Source of the DNA: Opitutaceae bacterium
Lineage (GTDB): Bacteria > Verrucomicrobiota > Verrucomicrobiae > Opitutales > Opitutaceae
Direction of reading: 5' to 3'
DNA: 11,831 nucleotides
NCBI GenBank assembly: GCA_031266495.1
Contig: JAISAX010000433.1
Location: 1-11,831 of the forward strand
The notes under the pieces were generated by a model. That model made no database searches and was not told where the DNA came from. It saw only the letters and a program-made list of their open reading frames with translations. Below, in pieces: positions 1 to 6,298 of the stretch. A program made the position numbers and the translations under genes. The stretch's first letter is position 1. Every line of letters begins with the position of its first letter.

Positions 1-148
1 CGAACAGATCGACGAAGCGCGCGCCGGGCACACGTGCGGCGAGGCAGGAGAACACGGCCTGCCGCATCCCGTCGGTGGCCGGGCGAGTGGAGTCGCCTTT
101 CGGTGTCAGCAAGGTGATGCCGCGGGCGGTTCCGCCGCTGATTCGCAT
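1..148 (-). CDS. rsmD: RsmD, 16S rRNA (guanine966-N2)-methyltransferase, N-terminal fragment
   Basis: Reading the minus strand from an ATG at 148 gives 49 codons, open to the window edge. The protein begins MRISGGTARGITLLTPKGDS, then has TRPATDGMRQAVFS and ends GARFVDLF. This matches the start of RsmD: an MRI-SG-RG opening, the TRP-T-D--R-A-F helix, and the DLF that leads into the SAM-binding motif just beyond the edge. The known role is methylation of the N2 of G966 in 16S rRNA during 30S assembly, using S-adenosylmethionine. No Shine-Dalgarno sequence precedes the ATG. The catalytic NPPY-type motif lies outside the window, so the gene cannot be shown to be intact. The PEP-CTERM gene lies upstream on the same strand after 244 bases of repeat-rich spacer, so shared transcription seems unlikely. 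Confidence 0.85.
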   Translation of the reverse strand, partial: MRISGGTARGITLLTPKGDSTRPATDGMRQAVFSCLAARVPGARFVDLF

Positions 149-224
149 AGACCGGCGAGCGTGGCGGCGGCAGGCGCGGATGCGCGAGGCAAAATTCCGG
201 CAAGACCGCCCGCCACATTCAATT

Positions 225-254
225 CCCCCCCCCCCCGCAGGCTTCCGGCCTGCG
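225..254. repeat. C12 homopolymer abutting a GC hairpin
   Basis: Positions 225-236 are twelve consecutive C. They run directly into a hairpin with 7-bp perfect arms, CGCAGGC (236-242) and GCCTGCG (248-254), around a 5-base loop. On the minus strand the hairpin loop region reads CGGAA followed by GCCTGCG, which resembles the GGA-loop hairpins found near 6151 and 6276. It lies about 75-105 bases upstream of the rsmD start. There is no U-tract of the kind expected for a terminator. Homopolymers of this length are prone to slippage; any effect on rsmD is speculation. Confidence 0.6.
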
Positions 255-330
255 GATCCGGAGGCAGGCAAGGATACCCTGCGCCGCGTGCCACTCCGCG
301 CTTGCGGGCGGCGTTTCCGGAAAAAATGTC

Positions 331-387
331 CGGAGCGGCGGTTTTTTCTGTCGAACCTGTCGAGCCAGTCGAACCGCCGCCGCTCCG
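331..387 (-). terminator. Long-loop inverted repeat, possible terminator of the PEP-CTERM gene
   Basis: CGGAGCGGCGG (331-341) is perfectly complementary to CCGCCGCTCCG (377-387). The outer arm begins 5 bases past the stop codon of the PEP-CTERM gene. On the minus strand the second arm is followed after five bases by six T (325-320 region), as in a Rho-independent terminator. The 35-base loop is long and itself contains three 9-bp tandem units (349-375, consensus TGTCGARCC) and a T6 run. The position favours a terminator, while the loop length argues against an efficient one. Confidence 0.4.
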
Positions 388-392
388 TGCGT

Positions 393-1028
393 TCAGCGCC
401 GCCGGCGACGGCGCAGCACCGTTACGCCGAGGATCGCCAGGCCGACGAGTGCCGCATAAGCGGCGGGCTCCGGCACGGCGAGGCCCTCTGTCATGGTCCA
501 GATCAGACCATATTTCTGATAATAGGAGGGGTTGATGATATTCGCCACATTGCCGTTCATGTCTGTCGTGGCGATGGTGAACCACTGGCCATAGTCGGCG
601 CCGGTGACGAGGAGATTGGCCCAGACCTCGAGCGCCGCCGCTTCATCCAGGGAGGGCAGCCAGGCATTCATCGCTTCCGGCGTCACATTGGCGCCCAGCG
701 CGTCCACCTTCCACACCCGGACTTCCGAGTAAAAATCGGAGCGAGGCGTGCTCGGGAATCTTACAGGGTCCGATGCCCAGTAAAACTGACCGGCATAATA
801 GTCGCCGTACAGCAAATCGGCAAAATCGATGGCTCCCATGAAACTCGGGGCAGACTGATCGCCCCACCAGAAGGTGGCGATATAGCCATCCGTGCCCCTC
901 ACCAGGGCGCCATCGGGCGTGTAGACGCGGATCTCGGGTGAGATCGTATCCCATACGACAAAGGTCTCGGCAGGCAAACTGGCTGACAGCAACCCTGCCG
1001 CTCCGAGCATGATCAATGATTTCTTCAT
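393..1028 (-). CDS. PEP-CTERM sorted exported protein, function unknown
   Basis: The 211-residue product has a Sec signal peptide at residues 1-20 (MKK, a hydrophobic stretch, then SLPA before ETF). At the C-terminus is a textbook PEP-CTERM signal: VPEP at 185-188, a hydrophobic span at 189-205 and a terminal run of six arginines. In this family the tail is recognised and cut by an exosortase, sending the protein to the surface or an extracellular matrix. The mature part, about 165 residues, is rich in aromatic and acidic residues (for example FWWGD near 53 and FYWASD near 82). I recognise no catalytic motif. It is the only gene here with a clear Shine-Dalgarno sequence. It lies 66 bases downstream of the InlB-repeat gene on the same strand. 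No exosortase is encoded in the window. Surface sorting is well supported; the molecular job is unknown. Confidence 0.85.
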   Translation of the reverse strand: MKKSLIMLGAAGLLSASLPAETFVVWDTISPEIRVYTPDGALVRGTDGYIATFWWGDQSAPSFMGAIDFADLLYGDYYAGQFYWASDPVRFPSTPRSDFYSEVRVWKVDALGANVTPEAMNAWLPSLDEAAALEVWANLLVTGADYGQWFTIATTDMNGNVANIINPSYYQKYGLIWTMTEGLAVPEPAAYAALVGLAILGVTVLRRRRRR

Positions 1029-1035
1029 GATTTTA

Positions 1036-1039
1036 TCCT
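1036..1039 (-). promoter_or_regulatory. Shine-Dalgarno AGGA of the PEP-CTERM gene
   Basis: AGGA lies 7 bases before the ATG at 1028 on the minus strand. No other gene in the window has an equally clear site. The site is part of CAGGATAA (1033-1040), which is repeated exactly at 1073-1080, around the -35/-10 spacer of the candidate promoter. Confidence 0.6.
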
Positions 1040-1057
1040 GATTATTCCTTACGTTGT

Positions 1058-1086
1058 TTTATGTTGTATCGGTTATCCTGACACAA
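1058..1086 (-). promoter_or_regulatory. Possible sigma70-type promoter before the PEP-CTERM gene
   Basis: The 66-base spacer is conspicuously AT-rich compared with its surroundings. On the minus strand it contains TTGTGT (1086-1081), a 17-base gap and CATAAA (1063-1058), ending about 29 bases before the ATG. The -35 matches the consensus at 3 of 6 and the -10 at 4 of 6. This may give the PEP-CTERM gene its own transcription apart from the InlB-repeat gene, but matches this weak also occur by chance. Confidence 0.25.
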
Positions 1087-1094
1087 AAGAGGCA

Positions 1095-4000
1095 TCAGTC
1101 GGTGTTATGCAGCCGGACGGTGGTCTCGTCGGTGCGCACCTCCAGACGCTGCGACCATGTGCGGGTGGCTGAACGCTGGATCCAGAAGGCGTCGCCCACG
1201 TCGATAGCGGGCACCACATTCCACCTGGCCGGAGGCGGCACGGGCACGAACCAGTGTTGGCTCAAGACACCTCCCGACAGGCACCAGATGAAATCGCCAC
1301 TGACGCCGGCCAGGCCGAGCCGTTCCGGCGAACCGGCGGCAGGCACCCGCGAGGCGCTGTAAACCGTGGCCCCTCCGGCGATCTCTTGCTGGATGGCCGC
1401 ATTGGTCACCCCCTCCGGCACCCGGCCGACAATCCGCGCATCGGAGACCTGGTTACGATTATTCTGCACGGAGAAAATCGTGGTCTCGTCGATGGCAATA
1501 CTCCCTCCGGAAATCCAGACACTGCCATTGACCGGGCTGTTGCGGGCTTGCAGTCCCTGTAGCGGAAATTCGATGACACTTCCGGGAGTCAGCGTGGTGA
1601 ACAGGTCAGCCACGGTCAATTGCGCCGGGTTCACCAGTTGACGCGACAACAGCTTCGAACCCATCGCCGGCACCGACACCTTGTAGCTGCCGAAGATGAC
1701 GGTGTTGAAGATGACGGTATCGCCGGCCACGGGAGCGCCGAAGGTATCCACGGGTTGCAGGGTCGTGGCCACGCGGTAGAAGCGGGCGGCGTCGGCGGCC
1801 GGATCGATGACAATCGTGAACGACTTGCCATCGGGGGCGATGGCGATCTCGTAACTGCCCTGCGCCGCCAGGCTCCACGTGCCAAGGATATCCGTGGCCG
1901 TGTAGAGCGTCACCATATCCGCTTCGAATGCCTGCGACTGATCCGGGTTCTCCGGGTCAACCGGCTCGATGCCGCCGTCGATGATGATGCCGCCGGGGTT
2001 CGCCGGATCGGGGATCACCACAATCGTGCCGTCGTCGATCTTCGGCGGGATCGTGGGCAAGTGTTTTTCAACGGTGATCGTCACGCTCGCGGTTTTCAGG
2101 ACGGGCAGGGTCACGGTGACAGACGTACTGGTAACTTCGCTACCGGGGGCGTTGGCCGCTTTCAGCGTGTAGCTGCCTGCGGCGGTCGCCGTATAGTTCG
2201 TCTGGCCTGTGACGTTCACGGTGCCGCCGTCGGGCAGGACGAGCGTGAGCGTATTCGCATCGGTGGTGCTCCAGGTGAGCGTTGCGCTGGTTTGCGGTTG
2301 TGCCGTCACCGTGTAGGTGTGCGTGCCTTGCGCGAGGTCGGTGAGCGAGTGGCTGCCGCTGGCGGCGGTCGAGGTCGTCATGCCGGGGCCGCTCACCGTG
2401 ACGCTGGCGGCGTTGCCGGTCGTCCAGGTGAGGGTCGAATCGAGCGGTGCGGAGCCGGTCTGCGGATTGGCGCCGATCGTCGCCGTGGGCGTTTCGGGGT
2501 TGGCGACGGCAAAGGCGCCGATGGTGGCGAGCGCCATCCAGCGGGCGTGGAGCGTGTCGGCGGCAGTCTTGTCCCAGGTGCGGGCGCTCGCCATCGCTGC
2601 GGTGTAATACTGCGTGCCTCCGGTGCTGGCGCTGGTGTCGAAATAACCGACAAAGGTGTAGCCGGTCTGTGTCGGCGCGGTCGCGTCCGGCATCGCCGAG
2701 CCGTAGGTGGCCGTGACGCTGGCGGTGCCTCCGCTGCCTCCGTTGGCGTTGAGCGTCACCGTGTACGTGTTGACCGTCCAGCGGGCATGGAGCGTGGCGG
2801 CGGCGGTCTTGTCCCATATGCGGGTGCTCGCCATCGACGCGGTGTAATACTGCGTGCCTCCGGTGCTGGCGCTGGTGTCGAAATAACCGACAAAGGTATA
2901 GCCGGTCAACGTCGGCGCGGTCGCGCCCGGCATATCCGAGTCATAGGTGGCCGAGACGCTGGTGGTGCCTCCGCTGCCTCCGTTCGCGTCGAAGGTCACC
3001 GTGTAGGTGTCCGCGGTCCACTGGGCGTAGAGCGTGTGGTTGGCGGTGTTGCTTACCGTGGTGGTGTCGAGCACTTTTGTGCCTCCGCTCGCAGAGGTGA
3101 ACCAGCCGGCGAAGGTGTAGCCGGTGCGCGTCGTGGTTGCGAGGGTACCGTAGGCAGCTCCGTAGGTGACGCTTTTGCTCGTCGGGTTTGCGGTGGTTCC
3201 GCTGTTCGCGTCGAAGGTCACCGTGTACGTGTCTGCGGTCCACTGTGCGTAGAGCGTGTGGTTGGCGGTATTGCTCACCGTGGTGGTGTCGAGCACTTTT
3301 GTGCCTCCGCTCGCGGAGGTGAACCAGCCGGAGAACGTGTAGCCGGTGCGCGTCGTGCTGGCGAGCGTACCGTAGACGGCTCCGTAGGTGACGCTTTTGC
3401 TCGCGGGGTTTGCGGTGGTTCCGTTGTTCGCATCGAACGTCACCGTGTACGTGTTTGCCGTGAACTGCGCGTAAAGGGTCGCCGTCGCGGCCTTGTCGTA
3501 GGTTTTCACGCTCGAACCTGCTGCGTTGTAATACTGCGTGCCGCCGCTGGCAGCGTCATACCAGCCGGTGAAGGTGTATCCGGTTTTTGTCGGCGCGGTC
3601 GTGCTGATCGTCGGCATCGCCGACCCGTAGGTCGCCGTCACCGCAGCGCTCTGTCCGCCGCTTCCTCCATTGCTGCTCACGTCGAACGACACCGCATACG
3701 TGCCTGCCGTCCACTGCGCGTAGAGCGTGGCGGCGGCGCTCTTGTCCCAGTTGCGGGCACTGGTCATCGTAGAGGTGTAATACTGTGTGCCTCCGCTGTC
3801 GGAATAACCGGCGAAGGTGTAGCCGGTCCGCGTCGGCGCGGTCGCACTCGGCATCGCCGCGCCATAGGTGGGCGTGACGCTGGCGGTGCCTCCACTGCCT
3901 CCGTTGCGGTCGAGCGTCACCGTGTAGGTAGGGTTGGCCGTCCACTGTGCGTAGAGCGTGGTGTTGGCGGTCTTGTCCCAGGTGTGGGCACTCGCCATCC

Positions 4001-4808
4001 CCGCAGTGTAATAATACGTGCCTCCGCTGTCGGCGTAACCGGCAAAGGTGTAACCGGACCGCGTCGGCGCGGTCGCGCTCGGCATCGCCGCGCTATAGGT
4101 AGCCGTGACGCTGGCGGTGCCTCCGCTGCCTCCGTTGCGGTCGAGTGTCACCGTGTAGGTGGCGGCCGTCCAGCGGGCGTAGAGCGTGCCAGCGCCGGCC
4201 GTGTCCCAGGTGTGGGCGCTCGCCATCGCTGCGGTGTAATACTGCGTGCCTCCGGTGCTGGCACTGGTGTTGTAGTAACCGGCAAAGATGTAGCCGGTCC
4301 GCGTCGGTGCGGTCGCGCTCGGCATCGCTGCGTTGGCGGTGGCCGTGACGCTGGCGGTGCCTCCGCTGCCTCCGTTGGCGTTGAGTGTCACCGTGTAGGT
4401 GGTGGCCGTGAGCCATAGCGCGGTGAGTGTAGCAGTGCTCACGTACTGGTCCCAGTTTCTGGCGCTCGCCATCGTCGCGGTGTAATACCGATCCGACGCT
4501 GAGAGCCCCAACATGTAACCTTGAAAGGAGTAGCCGGCCCGCGTCGGCGCGGTCGCGCTCGGCATCGGCTCTCCGTAGGTGGCCGTGACGGTGGTGGTGC
4601 CTCCGCTGCCTCCGTTGGCGTTGAGCGTCACCACGGTGGAGGTGGGGAGGATGATGGCACCCTCTGCCAGTTGGGCGGTGGCGAGGGTGGCCACGAAGGC
4701 CAGCAGGAAGAGACGGGCGAACTTGGCAAGGCCGGAGCCGGTGAGCGCGGCGGGCAGCGCCCGCCAGAACGGGGGCGCGAAAAGGGTTCCTGGTTTTTGT
4801 AGTTTCAT
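1095..4808 (-). CDS. Large secreted protein with nine InlB B-type (Listeria-Bacteroides) repeats
   Basis: I place the start at the ATG at 4808 (MKLQKPG), giving 1237 residues. The reading frame extends to a TTG at 4874, but that part only translates a heptamer repeat (a KSEISNSKSEI-type string) and is rejected. Residues 1-51 look like a long signal peptide with hydrophobic core LFLLAFVATLATAQ. Residues 57-760 hold nine repeats of 74-82 residues. Each starts near TYTVT, contains NGG or NGT, then a GYTF-G turn, and ends LYA-WTA, the pattern of the InlB B-repeat/Flg_new family found in surface adhesins. Residues 761-890 are Ser/Thr-rich and Ig-like (TLTWTTGNAAS, HTYTVTA). A linker with DPANPGG and DPENPDQ follows, then a C-terminal domain with ARFYRV near 1010 that I cannot name. 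There is no PEP-CTERM, LPXTG or autotransporter barrel in view, so anchoring is unclear. No Shine-Dalgarno is visible. A role in adhesion or matrix is inferred. Confidence 0.85.
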   Translation of the reverse strand: MKLQKPGTLFAPPFWRALPAALTGSGLAKFARLFLLAFVATLATAQLAEGAIILPTSTVVTLNANGGSGGTTTVTATYGEPMPSATAPTRAGYSFQGYMLGLSASDRYYTATMASARNWDQYVSTATLTALWLTATTYTVTLNANGGSGGTASVTATANAAMPSATAPTRTGYIFAGYYNTSASTGGTQYYTAAMASAHTWDTAGAGTLYARWTAATYTVTLDRNGGSGGTASVTATYSAAMPSATAPTRSGYTFAGYADSGGTYYYTAGMASAHTWDKTANTTLYAQWTANPTYTVTLDRNGGSGGTASVTPTYGAAMPSATAPTRTGYTFAGYSDSGGTQYYTSTMTSARNWDKSAAATLYAQWTAGTYAVSFDVSSNGGSGGQSAAVTATYGSAMPTISTTAPTKTGYTFTGWYDAASGGTQYYNAAGSSVKTYDKAATATLYAQFTANTYTVTFDANNGTTANPASKSVTYGAVYGTLASTTRTGYTFSGWFTSASGGTKVLDTTTVSNTANHTLYAQWTADTYTVTFDANSGTTANPTSKSVTYGAAYGTLATTTRTGYTFAGWFTSASGGTKVLDTTTVSNTANHTLYAQWTADTYTVTFDANGGSGGTTSVSATYDSDMPGATAPTLTGYTFVGYFDTSASTGGTQYYTASMASTRIWDKTAAATLHARWTVNTYTVTLNANGGSGGTASVTATYGSAMPDATAPTQTGYTFVGYFDTSASTGGTQYYTAAMASARTWDKTAADTLHARWMALATIGAFAVANPETPTATIGANPQTGSAPLDSTLTWTTGNAASVTVSGPGMTTSTAASGSHSLTDLAQGTHTYTVTAQPQTSATLTWSTTDANTLTLVLPDGGTVNVTGQTNYTATAAGSYTLKAANAPGSEVTSTSVTVTLPVLKTASVTITVEKHLPTIPPKIDDGTIVVIPDPANPGGIIIDGGIEPVDPENPDQSQAFEADMVTLYTATDILGTWSLAAQGSYEIAIAPDGKSFTIVIDPAADAARFYRVATTLQPVDTFGAPVAGDTVIFNTVIFGSYKVSVPAMGSKLLSRQLVNPAQLTVADLFTTLTPGSVIEFPLQGLQARNSPVNGSVWISGGSIAIDETTIFSVQNNRNQVSDARIVGRVPEGVTNAAIQQEIAGGATVYSASRVPAAGSPERLGLAGVSGDFIWCLSGGVLSQHWFVPVPPPARWNVVPAIDVGDAFWIQRSATRTWSQRLEVRTDETTVRLHNTD
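2529..4640 (-). repeat. Nine-copy coding tandem repeat of the InlB B-type
   Basis: The repeats are about 220-250 bp each and in frame. Six have a GGSGGT core with a YYTAxMASA-x-WD segment (copies 1-4, 8, 9). Copies 6 (3231-3452) and 7 (3009-3230) are a distinct class with NGTTANP and KVLDTTTVSNTANHTLYAQWTA; both are exactly 222 bp. Copy 5 is intermediate. Copies 6 and 7 agree at roughly nine bases in ten by eye, and copies 8 and 9 share long identical stretches, which suggests recent duplication or gene conversion. The repeats keep the minus frame open and also leave a long antisense frame, which is an artefact. Confidence 0.85.
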
Positions 4809-4819
4809 GGGTAGGACAA

Positions 4820-4854
4820 AAATTTCGGATTTCGAATTTGAGATTTCAGATTTC
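4820..4854 (-). repeat. Five tandem GAAATCT-type heptamers
   Basis: On the minus strand, five consecutive 7-bp units match a GAAATCT consensus with one to three changes each. They lie in the 107-base spacer between the DUF6261-like gene and the ATG of the InlB-repeat gene. Read through, they give SEISNSKSEI, a string I associate with mis-annotated N-termini in this bacterial group (recollection, not checked). They are therefore best treated as intergenic repeats. They sit 12-46 bases before the chosen start, within the untranslated leader or promoter. Confidence 0.75.
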
Positions 4855-4915
4855 AAAAGGTCGGACGCGGACAAGTGATGCGGGCAGTGCGGATGGTGAG
4901 GGTGGCGCGGGAGGG

Positions 4916-5833
4916 TCAGGGTTTTTTGGCGTGGGCGGTGGCGGTGACATCCACTTCGAGCGGCACGGGGATCGTGATTTCGGCTTCGCCGTTGCCGGCC
5001 CCGGCTCCGGCTCCGCCGGTGTTGGTGTTGCCTGCGCCAGTGCCGGGGGCGGGGACATCGGGGGCGGTTGCTTCGTCGCCTGCGTCGGCGTCGGGGGCGG
5101 GGGTTTTGCGTTTGCCGTGGCGGGCGGCGGCTCGGGCGTAGTAGTCGATGCGGGCGTTGAACGCCGCTATAAAGGTATCGATCGCCGTGGCGGCGGGGGC
5201 ATCGGGCGCGGTCAGCGAAAGGGCGTTTATTTTCTCAAAGATGTCACGCAGGTTTTGTTCGATGAGGGGGCGCAGGTCGCGCATGGCTCCGACATCGGGC
5301 CGGGCGGCGGTCTCGGCGTAGCGGGCGGCGAGGTCGGTCACGAATTTGTTGTTGGCGTTGGCCAGGGCGTCCACCCAGGCGTTGAGCCCGAGGGTGTCCA
5401 CCTGGGGGGCGGCTACGGCGGGGGCTTGCAGGTCTTCAACGAGGTTGGTGATGGCGGCGGTCTCCTCGTTGTAGGTGCCGGTGGCGATGTCGCGTTTGTA
5501 CTTGTCGAGCGTGACGAGGAGTTGCGCGGCCACGGGTCGCTTGTTGGCCTCGTAGTGGCGGGCGGCGTAGAGGGTGGCGAGGTCGCGCAGGGCTCCGTAA
5601 AGCTGATCGCGTTGGGCGTCTTCCGCGGCGAGGATCGGGGTGAGGGCGCTTTTGCGGGCGGGTTGCAGGGCGGCGTCGGCTTCGGCCCGCAGGCGGTTGA
5701 ATTCCCCATAGAGGTCGGCTCCGAGGCCGGTTTTTACGGGTTCGCTGTTCTTGAGCAGGCCGAGCAGGTCGGTCTGGAACTGATACATCTCTTCGTTGCG
5801 CAGGTGGCTGAGTCTTATGACGTGCAATTTCAT
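4916..5833 (-). CDS. DUF6261-like helical protein of unknown function
   Basis: I choose the ATG at 5833 (MKLHVIRLSHLRNEEMYQF), giving 305 residues. The longer frame, to 5992, runs into the 42-bp tandem repeats and is not credible. The LRNEE-YQF start, the RKSALTP--AAEDAQRD segment (60-76), YNEETAAITNLVEDL (121-135) and LGLNAWVDALANANNKF (148-164) followed by RYAET match my memory of DUF6261 proteins, best known from Bacteroidota. Residues 1-245 are predicted largely alpha-helical. The last 60 residues are a Pro/Gly/Ala/Asp-rich tail (GTGAGNTNTGGAGAGAG) ending in HAKKP, longer than I expect for the family. I see no signal peptide or membrane segment, so it is probably cytoplasmic. It lies 107 bases upstream of the InlB-repeat gene in the same orientation. 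The family's function is unknown to me, and the assignment was not verified by a search. Confidence 0.75.
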   Translation of the reverse strand: MKLHVIRLSHLRNEEMYQFQTDLLGLLKNSEPVKTGLGADLYGEFNRLRAEADAALQPARKSALTPILAAEDAQRDQLYGALRDLATLYAARHYEANKRPVAAQLLVTLDKYKRDIATGTYNEETAAITNLVEDLQAPAVAAPQVDTLGLNAWVDALANANNKFVTDLAARYAETAARPDVGAMRDLRPLIEQNLRDIFEKINALSLTAPDAPAATAIDTFIAAFNARIDYYARAAARHGKRKTPAPDADAGDEATAPDVPAPGTGAGNTNTGGAGAGAGNGEAEITIPVPLEVDVTATAHAKKP

Positions 5834-5905
5834 GGTGTTATGCGGTGATGGTTGGGTGCGGGACGGGTTTCCGGAGGCAGGCGACGGAAGGTTTTTTACA
5901 AAATT

Positions 5906-6115
5906 CAGGGTTGCGCCCGCGGGCGGAGGTCCGGGCGGGATGCCAGGGAGGGTTTCGCCCGCGGGCGAAGGCCGGATTCGGGTGCGGGGCAAGGTTCCGC
6001 CTGCGGGCGAATGGGCAAACCGGATACGGCGCAGGGTTTCGCCCGGGGGCGGAGAGGCAAACGGGACGCGGGGCAGGGTTTCGCCCGCGGGCGGCGGGGT
6101 GAATCGCAGGGGGGG
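5906..6115. repeat. Five-copy 42-bp tandem repeat with a palindromic core
   Basis: Five units of exactly 42 bp (starting 5906, 5948, 5990, 6032 and 6074) each contain a palindromic core, CGCCCGCGGGCG or a one-base variant, at 5914, 5956, 5998, 6040 and 6082. The core is preceded by CAGGGTTT or a close variant, so about 20 bp per unit is well conserved. The other 22 bp are degenerate but related, with GGCAAAC-GG visible in two units. Because 42 is divisible by three, every frame crossing it shows a 14-residue periodicity, which is not evidence of coding. The array begins 73 bases upstream of the DUF6261-like gene. Confidence 0.9.
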
Positions 6116-6183
6116 CGCGCTTCGCGCATCGGGCGGCGCGATGCGCCGTCCACGGCCAGGATGGCCGTGCCACGTGACGCTTC
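6116..6183. repeat. Two adjacent hairpins, one with a GGA loop
   Basis: GCGCATCG (6124-6131) pairs with CGATGCGC (6139-6146) around 7 bases. Five bases later CACGGCCA (6151-6158) pairs with TGGCCGTG (6162-6169) around the loop GGA, and the stem runs on into CCACG. A second GGA-loop hairpin followed by TGCCACG occurs at 6276-6297, so this is a small repeat family. There is no T-tract, so neither looks like a Rho-independent terminator. Confidence 0.65.
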
Positions 6184-6298
6184 GCTAATGAAGAATGAAG
6201 AATGAGGAATGCAGAATCGGTTTCCGCAGGGATCGGCCCATTCTTCATTCTCCATTCTGCATTCTTCATTGGATGCGGGCTGGAAGCCCGTGCCACGC
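6184..6298. repeat. Composite hairpin element, copy 1
   Basis: After GCT come four AATGAAG-type heptamers plus AAT (6187-6217). They pair with the reverse complement at 6240-6270 (27 of 31 positions by eye), with a 22-base loop. GGAT follows, then a short hairpin CGGGCT (6276-6281) / AGCCCG (6285-6290) with a GGA loop, then TGCCACGC. Copy 2 at 6625-6731 has the same parts in the same order. In one frame it translates to the NEE-rich peptides seen in spurious proteins of this group. I regard it as a non-coding, possibly mobile, intergenic repeat. Confidence 0.8.

Noticed and set aside
75..941. 288-codon plus-strand open frame
   Set aside because: It overlaps rsmD and the PEP-CTERM gene, both strongly supported on the minus strand, and shows no recognisable domain.
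1620..4418. 932-codon plus-strand open frame opposite the InlB-repeat gene
   Set aside because: It is the antisense of an in-frame GC-rich repeat gene; the translation is arginine- and glycine-rich without domains, whereas the minus frame has a signal peptide and clear InlB B-type repeats.
5834..5992. N-terminal extension of the DUF6261-like protein
   Set aside because: The added residues (PSPAGETLPGIPPGP and following) translate tandem-repeat DNA; the family-like start MKLHVIRLSHLRNEE begins at 5833.
5906..6115. CRISPR array
   Set aside because: The intervals between conserved cores are only 22 bp, are related to one another rather than unique, and no cas gene is present; this is a degenerate tandem repeat.
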